From positions 5,809,501 through 5,873,500 of the forward strand of contig NZ_CP080545.1 of assembly GCF_019550795.1 (NCBI RefSeq): DNA of 64,000 nucleotides, written 5' to 3'. This document shows positions 8,601 to 16,210 of the stretch, piece by piece. The stretch is from Paenibacillus sp. sptzw28 (GTDB lineage Bacteria; Bacillota; Bacilli; Paenibacillales; Paenibacillaceae). Below the pieces are notes generated by a model. That model searched no databases and was not told the origin of the DNA. It saw nothing but the letters and a program-made list of their open reading frames with translations. Position 1 is the stretch's first letter, and every line of letters starts with the position of its first letter. A program made the translations under genes and the position numbers.

Positions 8601-8689
8601 TAAAATATCTCCCTTCTAAATTACTTTTACTATGTACACAAACTGCTAAACAATTACTATGCTCTGGCATTAATGACTCTACCTGATAT

Positions 8690-8732
8690 ACGACTCCCGG
8701 CGTTAGCCCGATGCGTGAATACGGTGTTATGT
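8690..8732 (-). repeat. attC-like element, copy 2 (left part lost or decayed)
   Basis: The right end is intact: GGCGTTAGCCC hairpin, GCGTGAATAC arm and GTTATGT box. The matching left box and arm cannot be found in 8601-8690, so the element is truncated. Confidence 0.65.
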
Positions 8733-8753
8733 GAAGTCATTGCCTTCTTCGAA

Positions 8754-9218
8754 TTAACTCTCAGTAAATCTACTAATAATCTTCTCTAAATCAGTATTTA
8801 TTGTCATCCATGTCTTATTCTCATTTAGTAGTTTGAATCCACCATATTGCTCATATAGGGTATGCGCATCTTTCGTTCCTAGACAAAAATGGACACCTCC
8901 AAAATCTGGATATTCCACTATAGTCTTTACTAACCATTTGGACAGGCCTAGACCTCGAAAATCCGGAACAATAAAAACATCTGCCAAATAAGCAAATCGA
9001 ACAAAATCAGTTACAACTCGCGCAAAACCAACTAACTCTCTACTATCCAGACTGTATATACCAAAACAAAACGAATTATCTATTATCAAATCTACTGCTT
9101 TAAAAGGTATATTCATAGCCCAGTATGATTCAGTAGACAAAAAGCTGTGAACTTTGTGGCGATCAATTAATGCCTTATCTGTGCTAATAAAATAATCACC
9201 ATTTATCCATTCAGCCAT
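8754..9218 (-). CDS. GNAT N-acetyltransferase (cassette 10)
   Basis: 154 residues of GNAT type: LADVFIVPDFRGLGLSKWLV carries the acetyl-CoA loop (RGLGLSKW) and YEQYGGFKLL the C-terminal strand. The N-terminal half includes SYWAMNIP and VGFARVVTDF, common in small GNATs annotated as YjgM-like. ATG start with AAGGAC upstream. Truncated copy 2 lies downstream and copy 3 upstream. AT-rich; substrate unknown. Confidence 0.8.
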   Translation of the reverse strand: MAEWINGDYFISTDKALIDRHKVHSFLSTESYWAMNIPFKAVDLIIDNSFCFGIYSLDSRELVGFARVVTDFVRFAYLADVFIVPDFRGLGLSKWLVKTIVEYPDFGGVHFCLGTKDAHTLYEQYGGFKLLNENKTWMTINTDLEKIISRFTES

Positions 9219-9268
9219 CGTATCATCAGTCCTTCTGTTTTCCTGATTTTAAATAAAGCAATGATTTC

Positions 9269-9412
9269 ACCTAACGTTCTGGTGTTCACGACGTCGATTC
9301 CCCTTAGATAGCTCTTATCTTAGGGGAATAGTTGTGTCCGGCTGCGTATACTTCCCCGAAATGCTCTACCGGACCGAGGGCGAAGGCCCGCAGCGTGAAT
9401 ACGTTGTTAGAT
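9269..9412 (-). repeat. attC-like element, copy 3 (144 bp)
   Basis: Ends match the integron R consensus exactly: ACCTAAC on the left and GTTAGAT on the right. Hairpin 1 pairs GATTCCCCTTAGATA with TATCTTAGGGGAATA; hairpin 2 TCCGG/CCGGA; hairpin 3 GGGC/GCCC. The R arm extends outward as GATTTCACCTAAC/GTTAGATGAAGTC. Confidence 0.8.
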
Positions 9413-9477
9413 GAAGTCCTCGGCTTCCTTGAGCTACGATAACAACGCCCTACCAGCTCAAACAAAACTATAGATAT

Positions 9478-10044
9478 TTATAAATCCTTTCTCATTACTA
9501 CTCTGTTGTTAGTTGGCTTCCGAATAACCACAAATCCACAAGAAGCAAATAATGGTTCAACCCCAACCTGGGTATCTCCCCCAGTTCTTTTTTTTGTCCC
9601 CGAAAACGGAAAACTCTCGACAGCTTTTGCTCCATTCTCTTTTGCCAGTTCAATGGCTCTTTCGATTAAACTGCGACTCACACCTTTGTTACGCATATCC
9701 GGTCGCACATAGAGACAAGGTATCATCCACACCGACGCATCCTCATCTGGATCTCTACCTTTAAAGGTTGGAGTATTAATAGCTCGAATGTATCTTTTTC
9801 TTGGCCCAACTGCGCACCAACCTACCGGTTCTCCATCAATGTATGCAAGTATTCCTACCGGATCTTTACTATCTTGAACCATATTCATAAATAATTCATG
9901 GTTTCCTTCTGAACCATTATCATGGTAATCCTTTACTCGAATAATAAACCACATGCACCAACAATCTTTGGTAACCTTATCACATCCAAATAGCTTTTCT
10001 ACGTCTCCAATTATATTGGAGTTTAATATTTTAACTTCAATCAT
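9478..10044 (-). CDS. GNAT N-acetyltransferase (cassette 9)
   Basis: 188 residues. CLYVRPDMRNKGVSRSLIERA provides the acetyl-CoA loop RNKGVSRSL, and GVEPLFASCGFVVIRK the C-terminal part. The N-terminal CWCMWFI and GWCAVGPRKRY segments resemble a group of Bacillales GNATs of unknown substrate. The start is ATG 10044 with GGAGG 7 nt upstream; the frame extends further 5' only by running into the attC-like element. AT-rich. Confidence 0.8.
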   Translation of the reverse strand: MIEVKILNSNIIGDVEKLFGCDKVTKDCWCMWFIIRVKDYHDNGSEGNHELFMNMVQDSKDPVGILAYIDGEPVGWCAVGPRKRYIRAINTPTFKGRDPDEDASVWMIPCLYVRPDMRNKGVSRSLIERAIELAKENGAKAVESFPFSGTKKRTGGDTQVGVEPLFASCGFVVIRKPTNNRVVMRKDL

Positions 10045-10081
10045 GAAAATACCTCCAATTTTATATGCTCTCGGGGATTTC

Positions 10082-10228
10082 TTATAACGTTTTCGCATTC
10101 ACGAACCCCCACCGGCTTAGATAACTCTTATTTTAGCCGGTGCGGGGTTGTCCGCTGACTCAGCTTCCCCGAAATGCCTCCCGCGGACCGAGGGCCTTAT
10201 GGCCCGATGCGTGAATGCTGTGTTATAG
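10082..10228 (-). repeat. attC-like element, copy 4 (147 bp)
   Basis: Boxes TTATAAC and GTTATAG; L arms GCATTCACG and GCGTGAATGC; hairpin 1 CACCGGC/GCCGGTG; hairpin 2 GTCCGC/GCGGAC; hairpin 3 GGGCC/GGCCC. The outward R arm pairs imperfectly. Confidence 0.8.
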
Positions 10229-10268
10229 GATGTCAGCGCCTTCCCCGATTCACTTTCAGTTCGGTCTA

Positions 10269-10949
10269 TTACTTAAGATACCAATTTATCCTGGTGTTAT
10301 CATCGCATTTCATTGCTTCCCAGCCCACATTAATAACAATTTCTTCCATATTAGAATCATTGGTTAACATCAGTGTTATAAACGAATCATATACACTCAT
10401 AAATGCCGTATCATTAGACTCATCAGTAATAATAATCTCGGTTGGTGCCAATTCATAAATGTCTTGAATTGTAACATCATCTATTGGTAATTCTCCACTT
10501 GTATCAAATATTGGATCTGAGTAGTGAATTTTATTAGTTTTCTTTGCTCGAAAAACGTCAAGTATAGTTGGAATTAAGAATTGAGAAATCTTATCTTCGT
10601 TCGGCAAATATAAATCTTCCGTCAATCCTAGCTTAAGTTTCTCCATTAAATCGTTCCTTGCATAATCTTTATTTAATGCAGAAATGTAAGTTTTCATTGC
10701 TAAAGCTAATCTTCCTAAGTCTTCAAGATCAGTTTGCTTTAATAATTGACCCCACAAAACAGGTTTACCATACTCGAGTATTTCCTCATTTGTAGGATAC
10801 GTATGTTCAAGGCCACTAATTCTTTTATTATTGGTCCAACCTTGTGGCATTTGAATAAAAGGATTGGTAATAATTAATGCATTCTTAAATTTATCTTTGA
10901 CCTGATTTAATATGGGTGTTTTGTCATCGATCCAAATGTAATCAAGCAT
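10269..10949 (-). CDS. Hypothetical protein, possibly DUF2711 (cassette 8)
   Basis: 226 residues, soluble, starting MLDYIWIDDKTPILNQVK. Features include NPFIQMPQGW near the N terminus, YPTNEEILEYGKPVLW and the late FMSVYDSFITLML segment. This pattern recalls the Bacillales family DUF2711, of unknown function; I hold that name loosely. ATG 10949 has AAAGGATG upstream, and the longer frame would start inside the attC-like element. AT-rich. Confidence 0.7.
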   Translation of the reverse strand: MLDYIWIDDKTPILNQVKDKFKNALIITNPFIQMPQGWTNNKRISGLEHTYPTNEEILEYGKPVLWGQLLKQTDLEDLGRLALAMKTYISALNKDYARNDLMEKLKLGLTEDLYLPNEDKISQFLIPTILDVFRAKKTNKIHYSDPIFDTSGELPIDDVTIQDIYELAPTEIIITDESNDTAFMSVYDSFITLMLTNDSNMEEIVINVGWEAMKCDDNTRINWYLK

Positions 10950-10989
10950 TTCATTACATCCTTTATGTTTATTGATTTGCGCTGATTTC

Positions 10990-11134
10990 CTATAACGTTG
11001 TTGCATTCACGAACCCTTACCGGCTTAGATAGCTCTTATCTTAGCCGGTGCAGGGTTGTCCGCTGAAACTACTTCCTCAAGATTCCCCTTGCGGACCAAG
11101 GGCGTTAGCCCAATGCGTGAATGCGGTGTTATAG
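10990..11134 (-). repeat. attC-like element, copy 5 (145 bp)
   Basis: Boxes CTATAAC and GTTATAG with outward pairing GATTTCCTATAAC/GTTATAGGATGTC. L arms GCATTCACG/CGTGAATGC. Three hairpins as in copy 9. It supplies the stop codon and last codons of the gene at 11129. Confidence 0.8.
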
Positions 11135-11998
11135 GATGTCAGCGCCTTCCTTGAATAGTCCCAGACAGTGAATTATTAATGCTTGTTGAACAAATACCAG
11201 ATTCTTCTTAAATGAATAGCCTACAAAATATTTGGAGTTAATGACATCTTCGCTTACTTCCTGATTCCTGAAAAAGGGAGGACATGGGTTTAACAATGCA
11301 TTTGCATTAGTTAATTTCATTCTTTCGAAATTGACTTGAAACTGTGAGCAATATTCATCGGTTTGATATTCAAGAGGCAATGAATCTGTAAGTACAAAAT
11401 CACTTCCAACTAGTTTAGTTTCAAGGTCAGTTGAAAAATGATAGTTCCGATCATCATTGCATATTTCATTGCCAGTAGTGCAAACATGATAAAGTTTAAG
11501 ATCCAGAACCTTTGCAATTTCAACCCAAGAATTAACTATATTGCCGGCTGGACCTACAAATGTATAAGTAAGTTCCTTGAAATCCGGGCGAATCTCGCGT
11601 ATTGAAAATATGTCTGAAAGTACTTCACATGGGTGATTTTCTGATGACATTGCATTTATTATTGGAATTAATGCGTGTTCGGATAATCTAATCATGTTAT
11701 TAAAGTCAGGATGTCTGACAATTACCGCATCAACCCAATTGTTTAAATATCCAATAACATCTGCAAGTTCTTCTTTCTTCTTGAGTGATTCGGGAGGAAA
11801 AAGAATACATTCCCCGCCGAGATCTTTAATCCCTTTCTCAAATGTTACTCTAGTCCTAATGCTAGATTCAGGAAAGAATAAAACGAAAGTTTTCCCTTCA
11901 AGTATTTTTCCAAACTTATTATTCTTGAGCTTTTCGGCAATATTAAATATTTCCGTCATCTTGTTAACCGATAGATCAGAAAGATTCAAAAAATGCAT
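11129..11998 (-). CDS. Aspartate/ornithine carbamoyltransferase-family protein (cassette 7)
   Basis: 289 residues, shorter than the usual 300-335. The carbamoyl-phosphate loop is SSIRTRVTFE (45-54), corresponding to S-T-R-T-R-x-S-F-E. The second motif is HPCEVLSD (122-129), where family enzymes have HPxQ. The C-terminal NPCPPF and VFVQQALI resemble the HPLPR and IFARQALL region of ATCase-like members. It should bind carbamoyl phosphate, but the second substrate is unclear. ATG with AGGAG 7 nt upstream. The last residues, KEGADIL, and the stop are encoded by the attC-like element. Confidence 0.8.
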   Translation of the reverse strand: MHFLNLSDLSVNKMTEIFNIAEKLKNNKFGKILEGKTFVLFFPESSIRTRVTFEKGIKDLGGECILFPPESLKKKEELADVIGYLNNWVDAVIVRHPDFNNMIRLSEHALIPIINAMSSENHPCEVLSDIFSIREIRPDFKELTYTFVGPAGNIVNSWVEIAKVLDLKLYHVCTTGNEICNDDRNYHFSTDLETKLVGSDFVLTDSLPLEYQTDEYCSQFQVNFERMKLTNANALLNPCPPFFRNQEVSEDVINSKYFVGYSFKKNLVFVQQALIIHCLGLFKEGADIL

Positions 11999-12042
11999 TA
12001 ATAATCTCCTTTGATTGGCTTTTTATGTTTCGCGCTGATTTC

Positions 12043-12189
12043 CTATAACGTTCTCGTGTTACTGACGTCGATTCCCCTTAGATAGCTCTTATCTTTGGGG
12101 AATCGATGTGTCTGCCTGAATCCGCTTCCTTGAAATCCCTCGGGCAGACCGAGCGGCGACAGCTGCGAAGCTGGAACACGGTGTTATAT
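12043..12189 (-). repeat. attC-like element, copy 6 (divergent type, 147 bp)
   Basis: Boxes CTATAAC and GTTATAT. Arms CGTGTT and AACACG. Hairpin 1 pairs GATTCCCCTTAGATA with TATCTTTGGGGAATC; hairpin 2 GTCTGCC/GGGCAGAC; hairpin 3 CAGC/GCTG. Every stem keeps pairing although bases differ from copy 9. Confidence 0.8.
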
Positions 12190-12210
12190 ACTGTTGGGGC
12201 CATCTTTGAA

Positions 12211-12744
12211 TTACATACTATAATGCTCTACCCCGAGTTCTCTATATTGCTTCCCCATTGCCTGCAGATCAAATCGAATTTGCAATGGCGTATCACCTTC
12301 CCATGCTCCAATGTGAATATGGGGATGACGGGAATATCCATTATTTCCGACTTTCGCGACCACTTGACCAGCTTTAACGTGATCACCTATTCCAACACAT
12401 ACATCCATTACATGAGCATAACAAACCTTTATGCCATCGGCTGTTGAAAAAAGGATCATACTTGCCCTACTTGGATTAACATTACCGGGATTGTTTATAT
12501 TATTATTTATATAGACTTCTTCAACAATTCCATCGAATGGAGCTAATACATCAGCTCCCCAAACATACCAGTCTTCATTATTTAAGCCGTTTCCCTTATA
12601 AGTTCTCATCCAACCGTCCACAAATTTATGAATTACACAATCTACTCCTAGTGCATCACCGAGAGTGGCTAGTTGCCCTTCTGGATGTTCTGAACAAGAA
12701 TAAGCATGATTAAAAATAGGGTGAATAACTACGTCCTTAATCAT
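12211..12744 (-). CDS. M23/LytM-like metallopeptidase-fold protein without signal peptide (cassette 6)
   Basis: 177 residues. The LytM core is visible: DVLAPFDGIVEEV, CYAHVMDVCVGIGDHVKAGQ and HPHIHIG (140-146). Two of the usual zinc ligands (H142, H144) and the YAHV histidine are present. The HxGxD motif reads VWGAD, so the first ligand is missing. There is no signal peptide, unlike wall-cutting relatives. Start is ATG 12744, with GAAAGG 9 nt upstream; ATG 12753 overlaps that site. It may be a cytoplasmic, possibly non-catalytic variant. Confidence 0.75.
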   Translation of the reverse strand: MIKDVVIHPIFNHAYSCSEHPEGQLATLGDALGVDCVIHKFVDGWMRTYKGNGLNNEDWYVWGADVLAPFDGIVEEVYINNNINNPGNVNPSRASMILFSTADGIKVCYAHVMDVCVGIGDHVKAGQVVAKVGNNGYSRHPHIHIGAWEGDTPLQIRFDLQAMGKQYRELGVEHYSM

Positions 12745-12801
12745 GGAGGTCATCCTTTCTACTTTTGAATTCGCTTACAGTAATATTGTTGCCCTAATTG
12801 C

Positions 12802-12958
12802 ATGTAACGTTCTTGCATTCACGAACCCTCACTGGCTTAAGTGACCGAAGGGAACGGCCGCGACGCGGTTAGTCAGTGCAGGGTTGTCCGCTGATTCCCA
12901 ATGAGTCTTCTTCTGCGGACCGAGGGCGTTAGCCCGATGCGTGAATGCGGTGTTATGT
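12802..12958 (-). repeat. attC-like element, copy 7 (157 bp)
   Basis: Boxes ATGTAAC and GTTATGT; arms GCATTCACG/CGTGAATGC. Hairpin 1 has the longer loop (CACTGGCTTAA ... TTAGTCAGTG); hairpin 2 GTCCGC/GCGGAC around a divergent loop; hairpin 3 GGGC/GCCC. Confidence 0.8.
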
Positions 12959-12996
12959 GATGTCGGCAGCTTCAGTGAATTACTTTCAAAATCTCT

Positions 12997-13473
12997 TTAT
13001 ATGTTATGTACTTTTCTTGTTTCTTTTATTTGCTCAATGTGATGATATGAATGATTTATATCATGATTTAATGCATCTCTAACCGTTGCTTTTCCATCCT
13101 GATGAACTAAGATCCGATCCAAAGAATCGGGGATTGATTCACATAAATACGATATGTATTCCCGAATTGTACAAAACAGTTGTACCTCAATTTTTATTGC
13201 TCTCTTACTATGATTCATAGAGTGATTCCACATGTGTGCGTCAAATTCATTAAAAATGAATTTCTCGCCGGTATTTGCAAGTGCATATCGATTTATTTGA
13301 AAATAGTTTAGATCACACTCTACAATATGATGTACAATTTCTCGGATGGTCCACTTCCCATCTCCTCTAGATAAATCCAGTTTTTTCTCACTTAAACCGT
13401 TTATAACTTCCATGAGTACCTTCGGTGCATCATTATAAAGTTGAACAACTTTCAAGTCCTCTTCTTTCAACAT
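12997..13473 (-). CDS. DinB-like protein (cassette 5)
   Basis: 158 residues, helical. WTIREIVHHIVECDLNYFQ (about 41-59) and the late HDINHSYHHIEQI (about 137-149) provide the three-histidine metal site typical of DinB/YfiT proteins. GGAG lies 8 nt before ATG. Bacillithiol S-transferases belong to this superfamily, so a thiol-transfer role is possible but unproven. AT-rich cassette gene between copies 7 and 8. Confidence 0.8.
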   Translation of the reverse strand: MLKEEDLKVVQLYNDAPKVLMEVINGLSEKKLDLSRGDGKWTIREIVHHIVECDLNYFQINRYALANTGEKFIFNEFDAHMWNHSMNHSKRAIKIEVQLFCTIREYISYLCESIPDSLDRILVHQDGKATVRDALNHDINHSYHHIEQIKETRKVHNI

Positions 13474-13520
13474 GTAATAGGCTCCAATCTGGTGTTTTAT
13501 TTTGGATTTCTGTCGATTTC

Positions 13521-13686
13521 ACATAACGTTCTTGCATTCACGAACCCTCACTGGCTTAAGGCGACCAGCGGGAGCCGGGTCCGACGGACTTAGCCAGTGC
13601 AGGGTTGTCCCCTGATTTTGCTTCCCTGCAATTACCTCGGGGGACCGAGGGGCGTATGCCCCGATGCGTGAATGCGGGTGTTAGGC
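13521..13686 (-). repeat. attC-like element, copy 8 (166 bp)
   Basis: Boxes ACATAAC and GTTAGGC, the latter an exact GTTRRRY match. Hairpin 1 CACTGGCTTAAG/CTTAGCCAGTG; hairpin 2 GTCCCC/GGGGAC, a compensatory change from GTCCGC/GCGGAC; hairpin 3 GGGGC/GCCCC. Confidence 0.8.
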
Positions 13687-13721
13687 GATGCCCTTGCCTT
13701 CTTCGAATTAACCTATTATTA

Positions 13722-14690
13722 TTAATCCTGTTTCATTAACATCTTTTCAACTTTTCCGTCAAATAATTGTGGCCCGGTAATAAATAGCTTATTCAAATCA
13801 AATGTAATATTTATTGGCAACGATTCAACTTCGAACTTATTTCCTTCTCTTGGTAGAAGTTTGCTATTCGGCCATATCTGTTGAATGCCATCAATGTATA
13901 ACACATCGCCGTTACGATATATTTCACAAGTTGTTTCATCGTTATTATAAATCCCAACAAAGTGATCAATCTCTATTGAAGGAGTATTCATCTTTTCATT
14001 AATTGTTATCTCAAAAAAATTAACAATTTGTTGTAGGTATTCGTTCCATCTGCCCTCGGAGTTTTCAATTGAAAGCTTTCTAGTACTTATCTTTGCAAAC
14101 ATATTGTCTGTAAAATTGCGATAATCCTTCCAAAAGGATAACATCCCATCGAAACCTGTTAGATTTCGTTTCTTCCCGTATTTTGATTGATTCGCATTTT
14201 GAATAAATTGTTCTGCCGTGTTTCCCCCTCTTCTCTCACATATTTTTTTGAGTGAGGTGTATAGATCACTTTGATAAAAGTAGATTAATATTGGCCTACA
14301 TGGTCTGATAATGGCTTCAACTTCGAGTAAGTATTTTTCAATATCCTCAATTGGTGCATTCATCGGAAACAAGGTCCAAGTTAAATAACCAAAGAAGGTG
14401 CTATCTACTATAACAACCTCCTCCATATTTTGTAATGAATCAGAGAATACTCTCCATTGCTCTAATGCTTTCTTTATAATGATTTCATAATTCCCTTTGG
14501 TAAGATTATCGATAGTCTGCTGCATTGATTCTTCAGAATTAAATAAGTAAACAGGGTGTCCTTTCTCTTCTTCGTACCACCACTTATTCTTGATACCACT
14601 TTGAGAAAGACATCTAGAGATAAATTGAGCAGTCGTAGATTTTCCTGAACCAGGTAATCCTTCTATAAGTACTAGTTTGGTATCTATCAA
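13722..14690 (-). CDS. P-loop kinase with extra C-terminal domain (cassette 4)
   Basis: 322 residues. Walker A GLPGSGKST at 11-19 and VVIVDSTFFGY resemble thymidylate/nucleoside-kinase-like P-loop enzymes. The C-terminal 90 residues (IEIDHFVGIYNNDETTCEIYR, then short strands) form a separate beta-rich domain that I do not recognise. The start is TTG at 14690; no in-frame ATG exists before the Walker motif, and the ribosome site (GGTTGTGATC) is weak. AT-rich cassette between copies 8 and 9; substrate unknown. Confidence 0.75.
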   Translation of the reverse strand: MIDTKLVLIEGLPGSGKSTTAQFISRCLSQSGIKNKWWYEEEKGHPVYLFNSEESMQQTIDNLTKGNYEIIIKKALEQWRVFSDSLQNMEEVVIVDSTFFGYLTWTLFPMNAPIEDIEKYLLEVEAIIRPCRPILIYFYQSDLYTSLKKICERRGGNTAEQFIQNANQSKYGKKRNLTGFDGMLSFWKDYRNFTDNMFAKISTRKLSIENSEGRWNEYLQQIVNFFEITINEKMNTPSIEIDHFVGIYNNDETTCEIYRNGDVLYIDGIQQIWPNSKLLPREGNKFEVESLPINITFDLNKLFITGPQLFDGKVEKMLMKQD

Positions 14691-14737
14691 AAGATCACAA
14701 CCGATCTATGTAGTGTTTTTGTTCTTGCAGGGGTTTC

Positions 14738-14885
14738 GCCTAACGTTCTTGCATTCACGAACCCTCACCGGCTTAGATAGCTCTTATCTTAGCCGGTGCA
14801 GGGTTGTCCGCTGAATCAGCTTCTTCGAAAATGCTTCTCGCGGACCGAGGGGCGTATGCCCCGATGCGTGAATGCGGTGTTATGC
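14738..14885 (-). repeat. attC-like element, copy 9 (148 bp, reference copy)
   Basis: Boxes GCCTAAC (exact RYYYAAC) and GTTATGC. Outer arm GGTTTCGCCTAAC (14732-14744) pairs with GTTATGCGAAGCC (14879-14891); unpaired GTTCTT versus GGT; L arm GCATTCACG (14751-14759) with CGTGAATGC (14867-14875). Hairpin 1 spans 14760-14805 (AACCCT/AGGGTT plus CACCGGC/GCCGGTG), hairpin 2 14806-14845 (GTCCGC/GCGGAC), hairpin 3 14849-14862 (GGGGC/GCCCC). Confidence 0.85.
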
Positions 14886-14909
14886 GAAGCCTCTGACTTC
14901 CTGATTTGC

Positions 14910-15389
14910 CTACAAGTTATAGCCTCTTATCTTTAATACGACTTGATTAAAAAGAGATAATGGATCTGACCAAATTAACATAGAATACAAAAATATCAGC
15001 GTAAAGAGACATACAATAATTATTCTAAAAGACTTTTTCTTTAATTTAACTATATTCTTGATAACCAAAGATACCGATAGTACCAAAAGAATTAATCCAA
15101 TATATAATAAGAAAGGTTCTGGGTAGTTCCACTCTCTCAACTGTGCTCGATCTAGTTCATAATACAACTCAGCTGAATAATTATCCGGTTCAGCAAAGTA
15201 ATCAATAATGTCATCACTATAATCAAATCTTTCTTCCAAAATATACTCTTCACTAGAAAAGCCAAATAGTTCACTGATTGAGAGTGTTGATTTTATCTGT
15301 GTACCAATAATGCCACCACTAATCAGCAGAACTATTATTATTAACAAATAAGTAAAAGAAGTATTAAAGAGTAACTTTGCTCTATTCAT
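14910..15389 (-). CDS. Membrane protein of unknown family (cassette 3)
   Basis: 159 residues. One hydrophobic helix near the N terminus (LLIIIVLLISGGIIGT) is followed by an acidic extracytoplasmic stretch (YILEERFDYSDDIIDYF) and two more helices. The start is ATG 15389 with AGGAGA about 10 nt upstream; the longer frame runs back into copy 10. No homologue recognised. AT-rich. Confidence 0.65.
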   Translation of the reverse strand: MNRAKLLFNTSFTYLLIIIVLLISGGIIGTQIKSTLSISELFGFSSEEYILEERFDYSDDIIDYFAEPDNYSAELYYELDRAQLREWNYPEPFLLYIGLILLVLSVSLVIKNIVKLKKKSFRIIIVCLFTLIFLYSMLIWSDPLSLFNQVVLKIRGYNL

Positions 15390-15430
15390 AACAAGAATTT
15401 CTCCTGATTTTATGGTTTTCCAGAGGTTTC

Positions 15431-15575
15431 GTATAACGTTCTTGTATTCACGAACCCTCACCACCTTAAGGGACGCTAGTCCCGGCCGCGATTGCGGTTA
15501 GGTGGTAAAGGGTTGTTCGCCTGATCTTACATCTTCGCCATTGCCTCGGGCGAACCAAGGAGCGTCAGCGACGCA
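15431..15575 (-). repeat. attC-like element, copy 10 (right end lost)
   Basis: Left box GTATAAC and arm TATTCACG are intact. Hairpin 1 CACCACC/GGTGGT and hairpin 2 GTTCGCC/GGGCGAAC are compensatory variants. The distal arm and GTTR box are missing; the sequence passes directly to the conserved flank (ATCTTCGAA) before the gene stop. Confidence 0.7.
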
Positions 15576-15606
15576 GCCACTGTCATCTTCGAACCTTCTT
15601 ACAAAG

Positions 15607-15960
15607 TTAATCTTTAAAATACATCTTTAATGTTCCTTTCTCCCATTCGTCTATTGTTACTTTTGCTGAAAAAGATACTAGTGACTTCGGTTTCCCTATT
15701 AGTTTCTTTATTGTATCAATTGCTCTGTTCTCATTATCAATATCTAATAGATAGCTCGAACTCCAAAGCCTTACTGAATCATTGTCATGTTCAATGAACT
15801 TAAATAAATATTCTAAATTGTTCTGTTTTTTTAATTCTGTGACTATATCAAATATTTTGTGAGCAGCTTTATTAGCTTTCTTGTAATTTCCTGATTCGGT
15901 TCCCTCGCCGTGATTAGAGCAAGCTTCGATAAAACGTGTATCTAAATTTGTTTTTGGCAC
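15607..15960 (-). CDS. DUF2019 HEAT-like protein (cassette 2)
   Basis: 117 residues, all helical. The segment YKKANKAAHKIFDIVTELKK, then HDNDSVRLWSSSYLLDI and a C-terminal DEWEKGTLKMYF closely follow the DUF2019 pattern (HEAT-repeat-like, often near polymorphic toxin or immunity loci). Function unknown; an immunity-type role is a speculation. GTG start with GGAG about 10 nt upstream. AT-rich, between copies 10 and 11. Confidence 0.75.
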   Translation of the reverse strand: MPKTNLDTRFIEACSNHGEGTESGNYKKANKAAHKIFDIVTELKKQNNLEYLFKFIEHDNDSVRLWSSSYLLDIDNENRAIDTIKKLIGKPKSLVSFSAKVTIDEWEKGTLKMYFKD

Positions 15961-16010
15961 CTAGAATCAACTCCATAAATAAGGTCTTCTGTATCTATTA
16001 CAGTGATGTC

Positions 16011-16173
16011 GTATAACGTTCTGGTATTCACGAACCCTCACTGCCTTAAGCGACCAACGGGAGCGGCCCGATGCGGTTAGGCAGTGCAGGGTTGTCCTCT
16101 GAATTAGCTTCTTCGAAACCACTCCTTGCGGACCGAGGGCTGGATGGCCCGATGCGTGAATGCGGTGTTATCT
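16011..16173 (-). repeat. attC-like element, copy 11 (163 bp)
   Basis: Boxes GTATAAC and GTTATCT; arms TATTCACG/CGTGAATGC; hairpin 1 CACTGCC/GGCAGTG (compensatory), hairpin 2 GTCCTC with TGCGGAC (weaker), hairpin 3 GGGC/GCCC. Confidence 0.8.
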
Positions 16174-16210
16174 GACGTAATTGCCTTCTTCGAACTACTC
16201 CATAAGCCCT

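Noticed and set aside
14738..14885. tRNA or tRNA-like gene in the cloverleaf-shaped repeat
   Set aside because: The arms do not match tRNA spacing, no TTCGA arm in the right place or CCA end, and eleven copies sit between genes.
6860..16173. MITE or bcr-type insertion repeats
   Set aside because: All copies share one orientation, sit at one per gene at the 3' ends of same-strand genes, and carry R-box ends with extended pairing; no target-site duplications are evident. Kept only as an alternative.
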